Shown here: one piece after another, positions 6,010 to 7,482 of the stretch
How positions within the stretch are numbered: the stretch's first letter is position 1
How the letters are laid out: every line of letters starts with the position of its first letter
Made by a program: the position numbers and the translations under genes
NCBI GenBank assembly: GCA_036524855.1
Contig: DATDBL010000220.1
Span: 1-7,482 of the forward strand
DNA: 7,482 nucleotides
Reading direction: 5' to 3'
DNA from: Aldersonia sp036524855
Lineage (GTDB): Bacteria; Actinomycetota; Actinomycetes; Mycobacteriales; Mycobacteriaceae
Notes under the pieces: generated by a model
The model's database searches: none
What the model saw: only the letters and a program-made list of their open reading frames with translations
Told to the model about the DNA's origin: nothing

Positions 6010-7323
6010 ATGACACACACGATGGCCCCCACATCGCACGTCAAAATTCCGCGCTACGAGCGGTGGCGTTTCCAGATCTTCGCCGTGACCTGGATCGCCT
6101 ACGCCGGCTTCTACTTCACCCGCCAAACCTTCTCGGTCGCCAAGCTCGGCATCCTCGAAGACCCCATCCTCAGCACCACGCTCACCAAGCAGACGCTCGC
6201 CAATCTCGACGCAATCTACCTGGCCGCCTACGCATTCGGCCAATTCGTCTGGGGCTCGGTGTCGGACCGGTACGGTCCACGCGTCGTGCTCCTCGGCGGC
6301 CTGGCGATCTCCGCGGTCGCCACCGTCTTCATGGGTATCCTGCCCGCCCTCGTCTTCCTGATCCCGCTGATGATCGTGCAGGGGCTGTCCCAATCCACCG
6401 GCTGGTCGGGCACGTTGAACAACATGGCGCAGTTCTTCTCCATCGGGGAGCGGGGACGCGTCCTCGGCCTGTGGAGCACCAACTATGCCTTCGGTGGGCT
6501 GGTCGCCGCTCCCGTGTTGGGCTGGGTCGCCTACAGCGTCTTCGGCACCTGGCGCGCGTCGTTCTTCGCCGGTGCGGCGGTGGTGCTCGTCGTGTTCGTG
6601 ATGGTGTTCTTCCTGCAACGCAACAAACCCGCGGATGTGGGTCTGCCGCCGATCGAGGAGTACCGCGCCCACGAACCGATCGCGCCGCTCGACCCCGAGG
6701 AGATCCCGGAACCGGCCGGCTCCGCCCTCGACTCGTTCCGCGCGGTCGCCCGCGACCGCATGGTGCTCACCCTGGGCGCGTCGTACTTCCTGCTCAAGCC
6801 CGCGCGCTACGCCATTCTGCTCTGGGGCCCGGTGATGGTCGCCGAACGGCTCACGGGTGCGGGTAATTTCGAGGCGATCACGATCCCGATCGCGTTCGGT
6901 GTGGCCGGGGTGCTGGCCCCGATGGTGATCGGGCGGATCTCCGACCGGATGTTCCGTGCCCGCCGGATCCCGCCGTGTGTGATCAGCCTCGCGGTGCTCG
7001 TCGTGGTGCTGCTGGCGTTCGGTCCGCTCACCTCGACCGAGAGCGTCGCGGTGATGGTCGCGGTGCTCGCCGTCATCGGGTTCGCGCTCTACGCCGCGGA
7101 CGCGATGATCTCGTGCGTCTCCGCGGTGGACTTCGGTACGTCCAAGCACGCCGGGGCGGCGGCCGGCGTGATCAACGGATGCGGTTCGGTCGGCGCGATC
7201 CTGGGTGGACTGCTGCCCGGTTACCTCGGCACGACGCCGCTGTTCTTCGGCTTCGCGGGCGCGGCGCTGATCGCGATGCTGCTGCTCGCGCCGCACTGGA
7301 ACCGCATGCCCGCGGCCGACTGA
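6010..7323 (+). CDS. MFS transporter, organophosphate:phosphate antiporter (OPA/GlpT-UhpT) type
   Basis: 437-residue inner-membrane protein with twelve predicted membrane helices in two bundles (about 20-205 and 250-430) joined by an acidic, proline-rich cytoplasmic loop. Seen: helix 1 with YFTRQTF, where Arg38 matches the phosphate-binding Arg45 of GlpT (YYLVRKNF); GSVSDRYGPR at 82-91 as the MFS loop signature; helix 7 with ARYAILLWGP (265-274), where Arg266 matches Arg269 of GlpT (LRYGVLDWSP). Both phosphate-clamp arginines are thus kept, pointing to a phosphorylated or phosphonate anion exchanged for phosphate. At the helix 5 segment LWSTNYAFGG (154-163) a Tyr stands where GlpT has His165, suggesting another substrate. 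Context indicates an aminophosphonate. ATG 6010 has AGGTGA 6 nt upstream. Alignments to GlpT are from memory. Confidence 0.85.
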   Translation: MTHTMAPTSHVKIPRYERWRFQIFAVTWIAYAGFYFTRQTFSVAKLGILEDPILSTTLTKQTLANLDAIYLAAYAFGQFVWGSVSDRYGPRVVLLGGLAISAVATVFMGILPALVFLIPLMIVQGLSQSTGWSGTLNNMAQFFSIGERGRVLGLWSTNYAFGGLVAAPVLGWVAYSVFGTWRASFFAGAAVVLVVFVMVFFLQRNKPADVGLPPIEEYRAHEPIAPLDPEEIPEPAGSALDSFRAVARDRMVLTLGASYFLLKPARYAILLWGPVMVAERLTGAGNFEAITIPIAFGVAGVLAPMVIGRISDRMFRARRIPPCVISLAVLVVVLLAFGPLTSTESVAVMVAVLAVIGFALYAADAMISCVSAVDFGTSKHAGAAAGVINGCGSVGAILGGLLPGYLGTTPLFFGFAGAALIAMLLLAPHWNRMPAAD

Positions 7324-7482
7324 TCAGCGATCGATGCGCGAATCGATCGTCCGAGCGTTGACGATACTGAACGCGACGAGGTCGGGCCGGTACCGATCGT
7401 CGGCGAACTCGAACGGGTTGCCGTGCTGATCACGTGAGGTCCGCCGCTCCCGCAGCAACGGACTCCCGGGGTCGATGCCGAG
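7324..7482 (-). CDS. GntR-family (HutC/UTRA) transcriptional regulator, C-terminal part
   Basis: The last 52 codons of a minus-strand gene cut by the window edge. The translation begins LGIDPGSPLLRERR and contains DQHGNPFEFADDRYRPDLVAF (about 19-38 of the visible part), the closing strands of a UTRA ligand-binding domain: the pattern P-L-x-x-x-R...D-x-x-G-x-P-x-E-x-x-D-x-Y-R-x-D is characteristic. The N-terminal winged-helix lies outside the window, so the GntR assignment rests on the UTRA end and context. It converges on the transporter gene with no gap. HutC-type regulators with UTRA domains, PhnF and PhnR among them, control phosphonate genes and usually release DNA on binding a pathway compound; it is the natural candidate to bind the palindrome at 3924-3937. 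Confidence 0.8.
   Translation of the reverse strand, partial: LGIDPGSPLLRERRTSRDQHGNPFEFADDRYRPDLVAFSIVNARTIDSRIDR

Overview
The window is strongly GC-rich with long overlapping open frames on both strands, GTG as well as ATG starts, and protein families (ECF42 sigma factor with DGPF partner, HpnW/PhnX-like pair, HutC-type GntR regulator) that are common in Actinobacteria. A mycolic-acid actinobacterium of the Gordonia/Rhodococcus/Nocardia kind fits best, but this is inference; nothing seen fixes the genus. The window holds no rRNA, tRNA, CRISPR, insertion sequence or phage gene that I could support.

Layout. (1) 37-2037, minus strand: a two-gene unit, an FAD-dependent aromatic-hydroxylase-type monooxygenase followed by a class I glutamine amidotransferase-like protein. 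(2) 2038-2191: a divergent control region holding a symmetric pair of ECF-type promoter half-motifs. (3) 2192-3874, plus strand: a DGPF/YCII-domain protein and, 3 nt later, an ECF42-type sigma factor with a long C-terminal extension; this is the classical ECF42 pair with no anti-sigma factor. (4) 3875-3965: an AT-richer control region with a near-consensus housekeeping promoter, a HutC-type operator palindrome over its -35 box, and a spacing that predicts a leaderless mRNA. (5) 3966-7323, plus strand: FAD amine oxidoreductase (HpnW-like), phosphonatase-like HAD hydrolase (PhnX-like) and, after a 182-nt gap with two perfect hairpins, an organophosphate:phosphate antiporter-type MFS transporter. 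(6) 7324-7482, minus strand: the C-terminal end of a GntR/HutC (UTRA) regulator, convergent and directly abutting the transporter.

How it may work together. Parts 4-6 look like a compact, substrate-induced aminophosphonate catabolic cassette: import of an aminophosphonate by the antiporter, oxidative deamination to a phosphono-aldehyde by the FAD enzyme, and C-P bond cleavage by the hydrolase to an aldehyde and phosphate. The phosphate could in turn drive the antiporter. It uses an oxidase in place of the transaminase PhnW and an MFS antiporter in place of the PhnCDE ABC importer. Parts 1-3 may form a second circuit in which the ECF42 factor activates its own operon and perhaps the divergent monooxygenase/amidotransferase pair.
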